Below, piece after piece: positions 15,833 through 25,240 of a stretch of 61,604 bases of DNA. The first letter of the stretch is position 1, and each line of letters opens with the position of its first letter. Source of the DNA: SAR86 cluster bacterium (lineage in GTDB: Bacteria; Pseudomonadota; Gammaproteobacteria; Magnimaribacterales; D2472); NCBI GenBank assembly GCA_016779505.1, contig JADHNM010000001.1:1-61604 (forward strand). The letters run 5' to 3'. Both the position numbers and the translations under genes were made by a program. The notes under the pieces were generated by a model. That model was not told the origin of the DNA. It worked only from the letters and a program-made list of their open reading frames with translations, and searched no databases.

Positions 15833-16983
15833 TATTTATTCCTTAAAGAAGCAATTGCATACACAGCAATTCCATTACCGTTACCAATTACTCCCATCTT
15901 TTCTGTAGTGGTTGCCTTAACTCCAATGAAACTTTCTTCGATCTTCAAAATTGCTGAAAGAGATTTTTTTATTTGATTTACATAAGGCCCAATTTTTGGT
16001 TGTTCACACACAACAACAAAATCAATATTTCTTGGCCATAAACCGTTTTCTTTTAATAAATCTAATGATTTTTTAATAATTATTAAGCTGCTCAAATTTT
16101 TATTTTTTGGATCGCTATCAGGAAAGTAGTATCCAATATCTCTTAGGCCAGCTGCACCCAATAAAGCATCAGAAATGGCATGCAAAATAATATCTCCATC
16201 TGAATGAGCCACAATGGAAAGTTCACAATCTATAAAAACATTTCCTAAAGTTAAACCACTTCCTGGTTGGAATTGATGAAAATCTATCCCTCTTCCAATT
16301 CGAAGATCTATTCCCCCATAATTATATATATCATCAGTGTAAGTAATTTTAATATTTGATCTTTCTCCAGGCGCAGCTAATAATTTAAAGCCTGCGTGCT
16401 CCATTACCTGAGACTCATCACTCATATGGAGATTTTCTTTCTTCAGCTTGTTAAATGCTGCTTTTAAAGGTTCATGGTAAAAAATTTGAGGGGTTTGCAC
16501 ATGTAAAAATTGATTACGCTTTACTGGAATTAGATTCTCGCCCTCTTTCATACGCAGCGAATCAGTTGCTGGAATTATAGGAAAAATCCCTTCAACAGAT
16601 TGATCATTGATAAATTGAGACAAGAGATCCTCAAAATGATTTTTTCTTAGCCATGGTCTCGCAGCATCGTGAATTACTATGATCTCTATACTTTGATCAA
16701 CTTCTGCTAAGGCATTAAATACTGATTCACTTCTTGTGTTACCTCCTTCCACAATTCTCACTCTTGCATCGTTATAAAAAGATTGTGATTTAACTAAATT
16801 CTCATTTGAATCAATGGCTACTATAACCTCTCTAATACAAGGGATTTCTAAAAATAAATTAACAGATTTTTCTAAAACCGTCTCATCTCCCAAGCTCAAA
16901 AATTGCTTAGGAATTGAACCACCAAAACGACTGCCGTTTCCTGCGGCAGGAATAATAACTGTGATGTTATTCTTGGGGTTCAT
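15832..16983 (-). CDS. ispDF: Bifunctional IspD-IspF of the MEP isoprenoid pathway
   Basis: This is one continuous frame for two enzymes. Residues 1 to about 222 are IspD (2-C-methyl-D-erythritol 4-phosphate cytidylyltransferase) with IIPAAGNGSRFGG, PKQFL, HDAARPWL and QTPQIF. Residues about 224-383 are IspF (MECDP synthase) with its metal ligands in GIDFHQF (Asp234, His236) and AHSDGDIILHAISDALLG. There is virtually no linker. I choose the ATG at 16983 over an in-frame TTG at 17001. Both lie within the ftsB 3' end. The product makes isoprenoid precursors, including undecaprenyl phosphate for the wall genes in this window. Fused forms are typical of alpha- and epsilonproteobacteria; gammaproteobacteria usually have two genes. 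Confidence 0.95.
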   Translation of the reverse strand: MNPKNNITVIIPAAGNGSRFGGSIPKQFLSLGDETVLEKSVNLFLEIPCIREVIVAIDSNENLVKSQSFYNDARVRIVEGGNTRSESVFNALAEVDQSIEIIVIHDAARPWLRKNHFEDLLSQFINDQSVEGIFPIIPATDSLRMKEGENLIPVKRNQFLHVQTPQIFYHEPLKAAFNKLKKENLHMSDESQVMEHAGFKLLAAPGERSNIKITYTDDIYNYGGIDLRIGRGIDFHQFQPGSGLTLGNVFIDCELSIVAHSDGDIILHAISDALLGAAGLRDIGYYFPDSDPKNKNLSSLIIIKKSLDLLKENGLWPRNIDFVVVCEQPKIGPYVNQIKKSLSAILKIEESFIGVKATTTEKMGVIGNGNGIAVYAIASLRNK

Positions 16984-17269
16984 TGGGTTTAACTTCCTCA
17001 AATCTTAGGAAATCTTCATTTTCATATATTAAGTTTAATTCTTCTCTAGCAAACTTTTCTGCATGAGCATCATTCTTTTGTCTGCTTAAAATGCCTGTCT
17101 CCAAAAGATCATTTTCTTTTGCAAGAGTATTATTTTTCAGTAACAGTTCTTGATTTTCATTCTGAAGAGCTAAAAAACTTGTTTTGCTATCAATGCCAAA
17201 AAAAAGATTATATAAAGTCGCAAGAATAAGTATCAGAATAAACAAATTTAAAAATTTAACCAATGACAT
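16967..17269 (-). CDS. ftsB: Divisome protein FtsB
   Basis: FtsB is a bitopic inner-membrane protein that forms the FtsQLB complex. With the ATG at 17269 the product has 100 residues: a membrane helix (about 5-23), then a leucine-zipper-like coiled coil (about 30-65, LQNENQELLLKNNTLAKEND) and the short conserved EKFAREELNLI segment. It overlaps the eno 3' end, as expected for the eno-ftsB pair. The short acidic tail overlaps the ispDF start. Confidence 0.9.
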   Translation of the reverse strand: MSLVKFLNLFILILILATLYNLFFGIDSKTSFLALQNENQELLLKNNTLAKENDLLETGILSRQKNDAHAEKFAREELNLIYENEDFLRFEEVKPNEPQE

Positions 17270-18545
17270 TTTTGGCAAAAGTTAAGTCAGGCTGCTCAGC
17301 TTCAATCCATAGCAATCTATTATATTTTGCCACTCTGTCAGATCTACAAGGTGCGCCTGTTTTAATTTGGCCTGTTCCCAAGCCAACGCAAAGATCTGCA
17401 ATGGTGCTATCTTCTGTTTCTCCTGATCTGTGAGAAATAATGGATTTAAACCCATTCTTATTACCCAGATAAATAGTTTTCATGGTTTCTGTAATCGTTC
17501 CAATTTGATTAAATTTAATGAGAATTGAGTTGGCTAAAGAATCATCGATTCCTCGTTGAAGCTCTACTACGTTGGTTACAAATAGATCATCTCCGACCAA
17601 TTGACACTTATCTCCCAAAGCCTTGGTGAGGTTTTTCCATCCCTCAAAATCATTCTCATCCATACCATCTTCTATAGAAAGGATGGGATATTTATCAGTC
17701 AGTTCAGAGAGATAACTAGTGAATTCACTCGAATTAAGTTTTATAGATTCTCCCTGTAGGTTATATGTACCATTTTTATAAAATTCTGAGGCAGCGCAAT
17801 CCAAAGCAATGCCCACATCCTTACCCTCGGTAAGATTATTGTTTTGAATAGCCTGAATGATAAGCTCTATGGCTTCTTGATTGGATTGGAGATTGGGAGC
17901 AAAGCCACCTTCATCACCAACACTGGTGCTCAAACCTTTTGCATTTAAAATACCCTTTAGATCAGAGTATATCTCTGATGCCCATTGCATGGCTTGAGAG
18001 AAATTACTGGCCCCAACAGGCATAATCATAAACTCTTGAATATCAATATTATTATCAGCATGCTCACCGCCATTGATAATATTTAACATTGGGGTTGGCA
18101 TTTGCATCTTTGGCTTTTCACCATTGATATGATCAAAAACTTGATTGATATATTGGTACAAGGGAAGCTCCAATGTTTTCGAGCCTGCATTTAAAACAGC
18201 CAGTGAAACACCCAAAATAGCATTTGCACCCAGTCTTGATTTGGTTGAAGTTCCATCTAAAGCAAGCATTTTTTCATCAATATCTTGTTGATTTGTTACA
18301 TCCATGCCAATCAGTGCAGGGGCAATGATTTCATGAATATTTGCTAGAGCTTTATTTACTCCCTTCCCTAAATAAGCTTCATTGCCATCTCTAAGTTCTA
18401 AAGCCTCTCTTGAACCGGTGGATGCTCCACTGGGAACCATAGAGGTTGCACAAGTACCATTCTCTAATGTGAGCTTACAGGAAACTGTTGGAGTTCCTCT
18501 AGAATCTATGATTTGAATAGCTTGGATAGAGCGAATGACTGACAT
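17256..18545 (-). CDS. eno: Enolase
   Basis: Glycolytic enolase of 429 residues converting 2-phosphoglycerate to phosphoenolpyruvate. It has PSGASTGSREALELRD, NGGEHADNNIDIQEFMI, the metal-binding SIEDGMDEND and LIKFNQIGT, followed by SHRSGETED. PEP is the substrate of KdsA and MurA, both encoded in this window. Full length, and starts one base from the kdsA stop. Confidence 0.98.
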   Translation of the reverse strand: MSVIRSIQAIQIIDSRGTPTVSCKLTLENGTCATSMVPSGASTGSREALELRDGNEAYLGKGVNKALANIHEIIAPALIGMDVTNQQDIDEKMLALDGTSTKSRLGANAILGVSLAVLNAGSKTLELPLYQYINQVFDHINGEKPKMQMPTPMLNIINGGEHADNNIDIQEFMIMPVGASNFSQAMQWASEIYSDLKGILNAKGLSTSVGDEGGFAPNLQSNQEAIELIIQAIQNNNLTEGKDVGIALDCAASEFYKNGTYNLQGESIKLNSSEFTSYLSELTDKYPILSIEDGMDENDFEGWKNLTKALGDKCQLVGDDLFVTNVVELQRGIDDSLANSILIKFNQIGTITETMKTIYLGNKNGFKSIISHRSGETEDSTIADLCVGLGTGQIKTGAPCRSDRVAKYNRLLWIEAEQPDLTFAKNVIG

Positions 18546-19378
18546 TAAATATTTCTATCTTGGTTTTTTATAAAATCATCTAATTCAGATAATTTAGATA
18601 AAACAACTGGAATCTCATCAGTAGAAATTGCACAAGGACCATCACATTTAGCTGAATCAGGATCAGGATGAGCTTCTATGAATAAACCTGCTATACCTTG
18701 ACTCAGTCCAGCCTTAGCAAGAGGAAGCAAATATTCTCTTCGACCTCCAGCAGCATCACCTAGGCCACCTGGAAGCTGCAGGGAATGCGTCGCATCGAAT
18801 ATTACGGGAACACCTAGAGCTTTCATAATTTGGAAATTCAGCATATCAACTACTAAATTGTTATATCCAAAAGAGTTACCTCTTTCACAAAGTGTGACAT
18901 TTTTATTTCCAGCCTGATAACACTTCTCTATAACATTTTTCATTTCAGGAGCAGAAAGAAATTGAGGTTTTTTAAATTGAATTATTTTTTGTGTTTTAGC
19001 GGCTGCAATCACTAAATCAGTTTGTCTGCACAAAAATGCTGGTATCTGAATTACATCACAAACTTTTGAAACTGGATCTGCTTGAGATGGCTCATGAATA
19101 TCAGTTATGACAGGAACATTAAATTCTGATTTAACTTTTTCAAGCATTTTCAAACCTTCATCAAGTCCGGGACCTCTAAATGATGAAATGGAACTTCGAT
19201 TTGCTTTATCAAAGGATCCCTTAAAAATCCAATTAATATTTAAATTTGATGTTGTTTTTGAAAATTTTTCTGCAACAGTCATCACAATTGATTCAGACTC
19301 CAAAACATTAACGCCTCCCATGAGGGTCATAGGCTCTTGATTTCCAATCGTAAAGTTTTCTAATTTTAAAATTGTCAT
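18545..19378 (-). CDS. kdsA: Kdo-8-phosphate synthase KdsA
   Basis: KdsA condenses arabinose-5-phosphate and PEP to Kdo-8-phosphate for lipid A-core assembly. The 277-residue product has KGSFDKANRSS, VPVITDIHEP, LCERGNSFGYNNLVVD and FDATHSLQLPGG, all typical. It overlaps pyrG by four bases and abuts eno. kdsD, which makes its arabinose-5-phosphate substrate, is at 54325; no kdsC is seen in the window. Confidence 0.98.
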   Translation of the reverse strand: MTILKLENFTIGNQEPMTLMGGVNVLESESIVMTVAEKFSKTTSNLNINWIFKGSFDKANRSSISSFRGPGLDEGLKMLEKVKSEFNVPVITDIHEPSQADPVSKVCDVIQIPAFLCRQTDLVIAAAKTQKIIQFKKPQFLSAPEMKNVIEKCYQAGNKNVTLCERGNSFGYNNLVVDMLNFQIMKALGVPVIFDATHSLQLPGGLGDAAGGRREYLLPLAKAGLSQGIAGLFIEAHPDPDSAKCDGPCAISTDEIPVVLSKLSELDDFIKNQDRNI

Positions 19379-21009
19379 CTTTTTATCTTAATCGCTTTTG
19401 CAATAAAATCATTAAAAATTGGGTGGCCGTCTCTGGGGTTAGAAGTAAATTCTGGATGAAATTGACAGCCTAAAAACCAAGGATGTTTTTTTATTTCAAT
19501 CATTTCAGCTAAATTACCATCCAGTGATGTGCCCACTATATCCATTCCCCCAGAAATTAATTCATTTTTATACTCTGGATTGACCTCATATCTATGGCGA
19601 TGTCTTTCAGTGATAGTCATTTTTTTATATAACTTGTGGGACAGTGAAGATTTTTTTATCAAGCATTTCTGCCCACCTAAACGCATGGTTCCACCTAAAT
19701 TAGAGCTTGCACTTCTATGCTCAATTTTGCCTGATGCATCCTTCCATTCTGTTACCAATCCAATAACTGGATGCTTGGTCTTTATATTAAATTCAGTACT
19801 ATTGGCATTTTTAAGCTTCAATACATTTCTAGAAAATTCAATGATTGCAATTTGCATTCCTAAACAGATTCCAAAATATGGTAGCTTGTTTTCTCTTGCA
19901 AATTGACATGCATAAATCATTCCTTCGATACCTCTACTGCCAAACCCACCAGGTACAAGCACTGCTTGAGAAGATTTTAAAATTTTTGCAACATTTGATT
20001 TGGTTATTTTTGCTGCATCTATCATTTGAATATCGACTTTTGCAAGATTTACAATCCCAGCATGATCAAGGGCCTCGTTTAATGATTTGTAGGAATCTTT
20101 TAAATCAACATATTTCCCCACAACTGCAATTGAGACATTTTTCTTAGGATTAAGTTTTGCGTCGACAACCCTTTTCCAATCATTTAGCCTTGGAGATTTA
20201 ACTTTCAATAAATTTAACTTTTTAAGGAGAATTTTATCCACTCCTTGTGCATATAACAGCAAAGGAATTGAGTATACTGTTTCAGCATCATGCATTGAAA
20301 TAACACTTTTTGGATCTACTGAACAAAATAAGGCTATCTTTTTCTTTTCATCATGCGGAAGCTCTTTTTCTAATCTGCATATCAAACAATCTGGTTGCAG
20401 CCCTAAAGAGCGAAGTTCCTTAACTGAATGTTGAGTCGGTTTAGTTTTAAGTTCCTCAGATACTTTGATATATGGAACCAAGGTAAGATGAGCTAATGCA
20501 GTAGTAGATGATGGAAGTTCAAGCATCATTTGTCTAATTGCTTCAATAAACGGCTGGCTTTCAATATCGCCTACTGTCCCGCCTATTTCTACTATTGCTA
20601 TATCAGCACCTTTGGCACCCTCTTTAATCCTTCTTTTAATTTCATCTGTAATGTGCGGAATGACCTGAACAGTTCCACCTAAGTAGTCACCTCTCCTTTC
20701 ATTTTGAATAACTTTTTCATAGACCTTGCCAGCAGTAAAATTATTCTTTTTACTTGCTTGAAAACGAACAAACCGTTCATAGTGACCAAGATCTAGGTCA
20801 GTCTCTGTCCCATCGTTAGTAACAAAAACTTCTCCATGTTGAAAAGGGCTCATTGTTCCTGGGTCAACATTGATGTATGGATCAAGCTTATTTAATGAAA
20901 CTTTTAAACCTCTAGCTTCAAAAAGAGCGCCAATTGACGCTGCTGCAATACCTTTGCCAAGAGAGGAAACAACACCACCGGTGATAAAAATATATTTTGT
21001 TTGAGCCAT
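19375..21009 (-). CDS. pyrG: CTP synthase
   Basis: The 544-residue product has an N-terminal synthetase domain (about 1-265, starting KYIFITGGVVSSLGKGI) and a C-terminal class I glutamine amidotransferase domain (about 290-540) with the nucleophile in FGICLGMQIA and a C-terminal FHPEF. It makes CTP for nucleic acids, phospholipids, CMP-Kdo and the IspD reaction. First gene of the run down to nlpD. Full length. Confidence 0.98.
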   Translation of the reverse strand: MAQTKYIFITGGVVSSLGKGIAAASIGALFEARGLKVSLNKLDPYINVDPGTMSPFQHGEVFVTNDGTETDLDLGHYERFVRFQASKKNNFTAGKVYEKVIQNERRGDYLGGTVQVIPHITDEIKRRIKEGAKGADIAIVEIGGTVGDIESQPFIEAIRQMMLELPSSTTALAHLTLVPYIKVSEELKTKPTQHSVKELRSLGLQPDCLICRLEKELPHDEKKKIALFCSVDPKSVISMHDAETVYSIPLLLYAQGVDKILLKKLNLLKVKSPRLNDWKRVVDAKLNPKKNVSIAVVGKYVDLKDSYKSLNEALDHAGIVNLAKVDIQMIDAAKITKSNVAKILKSSQAVLVPGGFGSRGIEGMIYACQFARENKLPYFGICLGMQIAIIEFSRNVLKLKNANSTEFNIKTKHPVIGLVTEWKDASGKIEHRSASSNLGGTMRLGGQKCLIKKSSLSHKLYKKMTITERHRHRYEVNPEYKNELISGGMDIVGTSLDGNLAEMIEIKKHPWFLGCQFHPEFTSNPRDGHPIFNDFIAKAIKIKR

Positions 21010-21034
21010 CAGTTTTTAAGTTATGATGGGTAAA

Positions 21035-21051
21035 CAGAATATCAGATTCTG
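21035..21051. other. Small inverted repeat in the pyrG upstream gap
   Basis: CAGAAT-atcag-ATTCTG, a 6-base stem with a 5-base loop, lies in the 60 bases between the ferritin-like gene and pyrG. No U-run follows on the minus strand, so it is not a convincing terminator. It could be an operator of pyrG or chance. Confidence 0.2.
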
Positions 21052-21069
21052 AAGCTAATAAAAACTAAG

Positions 21070-22149
21070 TTAAGCAGATTCTTCAAATAAAGGCCTAGAT
21101 AGGTCAGCCCAATCTATATCAGCATCACTTTTTTCTGTGGCGTACTCTAAAATACCTAGATCTTCAAATTTACCTTTCACAGAGTCTCTCAGCAGACCAA
21201 TTCTCCTTAGGTTTGGCATGACTCTTTGAAAAAGAAGTTTTTGAAAATGTTTAGTGATGTCAGAGCTTAATTGAAATTGTCTTGCATCTTCAGCATTCCA
21301 ACCAAAGTGCTCAAACACATCCATTGAAACAAGTCTTTCCCTGCTTAACCAACATGCCTCATAAGCAAACTGAGCTCGGTCTTCTTTTTCATCTTCCGAT
21401 AAAGTTTCAACAAATTCTTCTAGATAATTTATCCCAAAAGTTACATGTCTGGCTTCGTCTCGAATAATTAAACCAAGCATATCTCGTAATACTGGATCCT
21501 TGGTTAGCTCTCTGGAGGTTTGAAACGCAGCTAGTGCCAATCCCTCAATAATAATTTGCATGCCAATAAACTTGAGATCCCATCTTGGGTCAGTAAGAAT
21601 TTTATCTAAAATTGATTTCAAAGCATTGCCAATAGGATACATAAGTTTTGTTCTTGTTTGAATGTACTTATTAAAAGCTTCTACATGCCTAGCCTCATCA
21701 AATGTCTGAGAAGCAGCATAGAGTTTTGCATTATAGGTTGGAGCGCACGAGGTAAGCTGGGAGGCAACAAGAAGCGCCCCTTGCTCCCCATGAAGGAATT
21801 GGCTTTGACTCCATGCAATTCGATGGTTTAGGAATTCTACTTTTTTATCATCAGAAAATTTTTGATACGGCGCATAATCATCCCAAAATATTGGAGTTGG
21901 TTCAGTCAGAGGCTCAAATGGTCTTGACCAATCAACATCAACCTCAACATTCCAATTCAGCTCCTTGCCTAATTCGTAAAGTTTTTTAATCCTATTATCC
22001 TGAATAGTATAATCCCAGTTATATGCTCCAGATAATGGAGTGCTAAAAATTTCTGCGATGTCATTAGCGACACCTTCCGTCATGTAAGGAGGTAAATCTT
22101 CCTCCAATTGAATGTCTCTAGGGTTATTTTTTACGTAATCAATTTTCAT
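21070..22149 (-). CDS. Diiron ferritin-like protein of the R2/oxygenase superfamily
   Basis: This 359-residue soluble helical protein has a complete carboxylate-bridged diiron ligand set: Glu122 (GEQGALL), Glu152-x2-His155 (DEARHVEAF), Glu202 (EGLALAAF) and Glu232-x2-His235 (DEARHVTFG). The two ExxH motifs are spaced as in ribonucleotide reductase R2-like and R2-like ligand-binding oxidases. It is not a clear NrdB: I see no obvious radical tyrosine or C-terminal R1-binding tail, and no nrdA adjoins it. It follows alr with a four-base overlap. I infer an oxidase or oxygenase of unknown substrate. Confidence 0.75.
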   Translation of the reverse strand: MKIDYVKNNPRDIQLEEDLPPYMTEGVANDIAEIFSTPLSGAYNWDYTIQDNRIKKLYELGKELNWNVEVDVDWSRPFEPLTEPTPIFWDDYAPYQKFSDDKKVEFLNHRIAWSQSQFLHGEQGALLVASQLTSCAPTYNAKLYAASQTFDEARHVEAFNKYIQTRTKLMYPIGNALKSILDKILTDPRWDLKFIGMQIIIEGLALAAFQTSRELTKDPVLRDMLGLIIRDEARHVTFGINYLEEFVETLSEDEKEDRAQFAYEACWLSRERLVSMDVFEHFGWNAEDARQFQLSSDITKHFQKLLFQRVMPNLRRIGLLRDSVKGKFEDLGILEYATEKSDADIDWADLSRPLFEESA

Positions 22150-23195
22150 ATATTTAAGTATTCTCGTTTTACTCTTTGACTCATTTTGGTCATTAGTTCA
22201 TAAGAAAGCAAACCATTTTTTTTGGTATTTTCTAGAATCGATAAATTGGGTGACCATAATTCACACCAATCTCCAATCTTACATTCAGGAATATCGGTAA
22301 CATCAATTGAAATCAAATCCATGCTAACTCTTCCAATAATCTGAGATTGATGGCTATTAACTATTACAGAAGTTCCATCTATGGCTGTTTGGGGGAACCC
22401 GTCAGCATATCCACAATAAACAATAGCAATCTTCGTACGTTGCTTTGTTTTTACTCTTCCACCATATCCAATTCTCTCATCTTTATCTAATGATTGAATA
22501 GATATAATTTGACTTCTAAACGTCATAGCAGTTTTTAAACCAGGAAAGTCAATTCCTCCATACATTGCTATACCTGGTCTAACCCAGTCATAAGCTTGGT
22601 CCGGAAAATTAAATGCTCCTGCAGAATTCAATACACTTCTCTGCATACTTTTTGTGGTTTGGTTCCAGGCATAATCAAAATTCTTAAATTGAGTTATATT
22701 TAGAGCATCTTCGGGATTATCAGCACAAGCTAAATGAGTCATCAAAACATTGGAATCTTTGAAGAGTGGTTCAAACTGGTCAAGCTCATTTAATCTTATA
22801 CCCAGTCTATTCATTCCAGTATTTACTTTAATCCAAAACAGTAAATCGTCTTTATATTGCTTGGCCAGTGGCAACTGAGAAATTGAATGAATGACTGACC
22901 AAATATTATTTTTTTTTAGAGCATCATAAGCATCAGATGAATACACGCCTTGCATTGCTAAAACTGGCTTCGATGAGCTCTCTCTTATCTTAAGAGCTTC
23001 TTGTAATCTAACTACGCCATATCCATCGATAGAATCATCCAATGCATGAGTTGCTTTTTCAAGATCATGTCCATATGCATTACTTTTGATGATGCCCATG
23101 ATTTTGCAGCTCGGAGATAAGTTACTCTTTATTACTTGGATGTTATTTCTCACAAGCTCATAGTCAATTACAAGCTCAGAATTTGGTTCAATCAT
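22146..23195 (-). CDS. alr: Alanine racemase
   Basis: This PLP enzyme makes D-alanine for Ddl and MurF. The 349-residue product has the PLP lysine at Lys37 in GIIKSNAYGHD, an N-terminal TIM barrel, and the C-terminal catalytic region with RIGYGG, YCGYADG and GRVSMDLI. It overlaps dnaB by four bases; dnaB-alr is a conserved pair. Confidence 0.97.
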   Translation of the reverse strand: MIEPNSELVIDYELVRNNIQVIKSNLSPSCKIMGIIKSNAYGHDLEKATHALDDSIDGYGVVRLQEALKIRESSSKPVLAMQGVYSSDAYDALKKNNIWSVIHSISQLPLAKQYKDDLLFWIKVNTGMNRLGIRLNELDQFEPLFKDSNVLMTHLACADNPEDALNITQFKNFDYAWNQTTKSMQRSVLNSAGAFNFPDQAYDWVRPGIAMYGGIDFPGLKTAMTFRSQIISIQSLDKDERIGYGGRVKTKQRTKIAIVYCGYADGFPQTAIDGTSVIVNSHQSQIIGRVSMDLISIDVTDIPECKIGDWCELWSPNLSILENTKKNGLLSYELMTKMSQRVKREYLNI

Positions 23196-24562
23196 TGGAT
23201 GGAGTCGTAATAGCTATCAACGGCAAAGTCTTCAAACCTAGTAAACTCCTTAAGAAAAGTTAGGTTCACCTTACCAATAGGACCATTTCTCTGTTTGCCG
23301 ATAATAATTTCAGCCTTATTACCCTCTTCAGAGTCTTCGTTATAAACCTCGTCTCTGTAAATAAATAAAATTACGTCTGCATCTTGCTCAATGGCACCTG
23401 AATCTCTTAAATCAGCCATGATAGGTCTCTTATTGGGCCTTTGTTCTACAGCTCGATTCAGCTGTGATAATGCAATAACAGGTACATTAAGCTCTTTTGC
23501 AAGCATTTTTAAAGATCGAGAAATTTCTGAAATTTGATTTACTCTATTTTCCTGTGAGGCAGGTAACTGCATTAACTGAAGATAATCAACTACTATCAAT
23601 GACAGTCCGTTTGGCTCTTGTCTAGCAATTCGTCTAGCTCTTGCCCGCAACTCCATGGGTGAAAGCATTGAGCTATCATCTATATAAAGAGGTAAATCCT
23701 TTAATTTAGAAGATGATTCCATAAACTTTTTTAGATCAGATTGATTCATTGAGGCTGATCTAACTTTTTGTTGATCAATCTTAGCGTTACTCGCTAGCAA
23801 TCTAGTGGTTAATGACTCAGCAGGCATCTCAAGACTAAATACCAAAACCCCACCAGGTATATCTTTATTAAGAATAAGATTTTCAACAATGTTCATACTA
23901 AGAGCTGTTTTACCCATGCTTGGTCTAGCAGCAACAATTATCAAGTCTCCATTTTGAAGGCCCTGCAACTTACTATCAAGATCCTTATAACCTGTAGAGG
24001 CTCCGAGCAAGGAAGATCCATTTTTTGCAATTTCATTCATTCTCTCAATTGATTGAGGAATAAGCTCATCTAGCTTCTGAATATTAGTTGATGTTCTGCT
24101 AGCCTCATCATTTAATGAAAAAATTTTTGTTTCAGCCTCATCGAGCAATTCAGCAGCATCCTTACCTTGAGGATTAATAATCAGTTCAGAGATTTCAGAA
24201 TTGATTTTCATCAGCCTTCTTGAAATAGACTTCTGCCTGATCATTCCAGCATAAGCTTCTAAATTTGCTGCAGAGGGACTCGTAGATGCTAAATCAATCA
24301 AATAATTCTTACCACCTGCTCTAGTAAGAAGATTTTTGCTGTCGAGTCTATCTGAAACTGTTAATGGATCTAGGGGTTTATTAGAATAAACAAGCTCACC
24401 CATGGACTGAAAAATATTTTGATGATCTTGACCCTCAAAATCTGTAAATTCAATGATTTCGCTAACAGCATCATATCTTTCTGTTTCAAGCATCAGTCCG
24501 CCCAGCACGGCTCTTTCGAGCTCTCTAACTTGCTCTGTATTTTCTATGGACTTACTAGACAT
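23192..24562 (-). CDS. dnaB: Replicative DNA helicase DnaB
   Basis: Hexameric 5'-3' helicase of the replisome. The 456-residue product has the N-terminal primase-interacting domain (about 1-130) and a RecA-like C-terminal domain with Walker A in ARPSMGKTAL (about residue 215), SLEMPAESL, the Walker B region LSLIVVDYLQLM and QLNRAVEQR. Full length, no intein. It lies 36 bases after rplI. Confidence 0.98.
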   Translation of the reverse strand: MSSKSIENTEQVRELERAVLGGLMLETERYDAVSEIIEFTDFEGQDHQNIFQSMGELVYSNKPLDPLTVSDRLDSKNLLTRAGGKNYLIDLASTSPSAANLEAYAGMIRQKSISRRLMKINSEISELIINPQGKDAAELLDEAETKIFSLNDEASRTSTNIQKLDELIPQSIERMNEIAKNGSSLLGASTGYKDLDSKLQGLQNGDLIIVAARPSMGKTALSMNIVENLILNKDIPGGVLVFSLEMPAESLTTRLLASNAKIDQQKVRSASMNQSDLKKFMESSSKLKDLPLYIDDSSMLSPMELRARARRIARQEPNGLSLIVVDYLQLMQLPASQENRVNQISEISRSLKMLAKELNVPVIALSQLNRAVEQRPNKRPIMADLRDSGAIEQDADVILFIYRDEVYNEDSEEGNKAEIIIGKQRNGPIGKVNLTFLKEFTRFEDFAVDSYYDSIQ

Positions 24563-24598
24563 AAATATGATTCTTGCATCATATTATTAAGATAACAA

Positions 24599-25045
24599 CT
24601 ACTCTGGTTGAACAGAGACCTCAACAACGCATGAAACTTCAGGATGGAATAACAAAGTAATCGAATAATCCCCAAGCTCTTTTAAAGGTCCGTCAGGTAA
24701 TTGAATGACGCTTTTATCTAAAATATGATCAGCTTCACTAAATGCATCTGAAATTTCTCTGGTTCCAACTGAGCCGTAAAGTGCACCTTCCTCAGTCACC
24801 TGAACTTTAATTTCAACCTTAGCACCGGAAATTGCATCAGCTTTGCCTTGAGCATTTGCCATCTCATCAGCTGAAGCTGCAGCTAGTTCGGCTTTCTTGC
24901 TCTCAACATACTTTAGGTTGTCATCAGAAGCAAACATAGCTTTCTTCTTGGGAATAAGAAAATTTCTGGCATATCCTGAGCTCACCTCAACAACATCACC
25001 AATTTCACCTAATTTTTGGATTTTATCTAAAAGTATAATTTTCAT
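24599..25045 (-). CDS. rplI: 50S ribosomal protein L9
   Basis: The 148-residue product starts MKIILLDKIQKLGEIGDVVEVSSGYARNF-like, the classic L9 N-terminal domain (rRNA binding), then a long connecting helix and a C-terminal domain ending in EVSVQPE. It follows rpsR by three bases in the canonical rpsF-rpsR-rplI operon. Confidence 0.98.
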   Translation of the reverse strand: MKIILLDKIQKLGEIGDVVEVSSGYARNFLIPKKKAMFASDDNLKYVESKKAELAAASADEMANAQGKADAISGAKVEIKVQVTEEGALYGSVGTREISDAFSEADHILDKSVIQLPDGPLKELGDYSITLLFHPEVSCVVEVSVQPE

Positions 25046-25048
25046 AAT

Positions 25049-25240
25049 TTATCTATGTGAGTCTGTGTATGGAAGCAAGGCCAAAAAGCGAGCAATCTTT
25101 ATTGCTTTTGTTAATTTCCTCTGTTCCGACGCGCTGATATTTGAAACTCTTGCAGGTATGATTTTTCCTGTCTCAGTGATATACCTTTTCAAAAGATCAA
25201 CATTCTTATAATTAAAATTTTTGTTATTAGACTCACTCAT
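25049..25240 (-). CDS. rpsR: 30S ribosomal protein S18
   Basis: This small 63-residue protein contains NVDLLKRYITETGKI and RVSNISASEQRKLTKAIK followed by ARFLALLPY, diagnostic of S18. It binds S6 on the ribosome platform and is encoded directly behind rpsF with a one-base overlap. Confidence 0.97.
   Translation of the reverse strand: MSESNNKNFNYKNVDLLKRYITETGKIIPARVSNISASEQRKLTKAIKIARFLALLPYTDSHR

Noticed and set aside
19529..20147. Two overlapping plus-strand frames of 100-125 codons inside pyrG
   Set aside because: Antisense shadows of pyrG, no start signals and no family resemblance.
21070..22149. Ribonucleotide reductase beta subunit NrdB
   Set aside because: The diiron ligands fit, but I see no neighbouring nrdA and no clear radical tyrosine or R1-binding tail. 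Kept as a diiron protein of unknown role.
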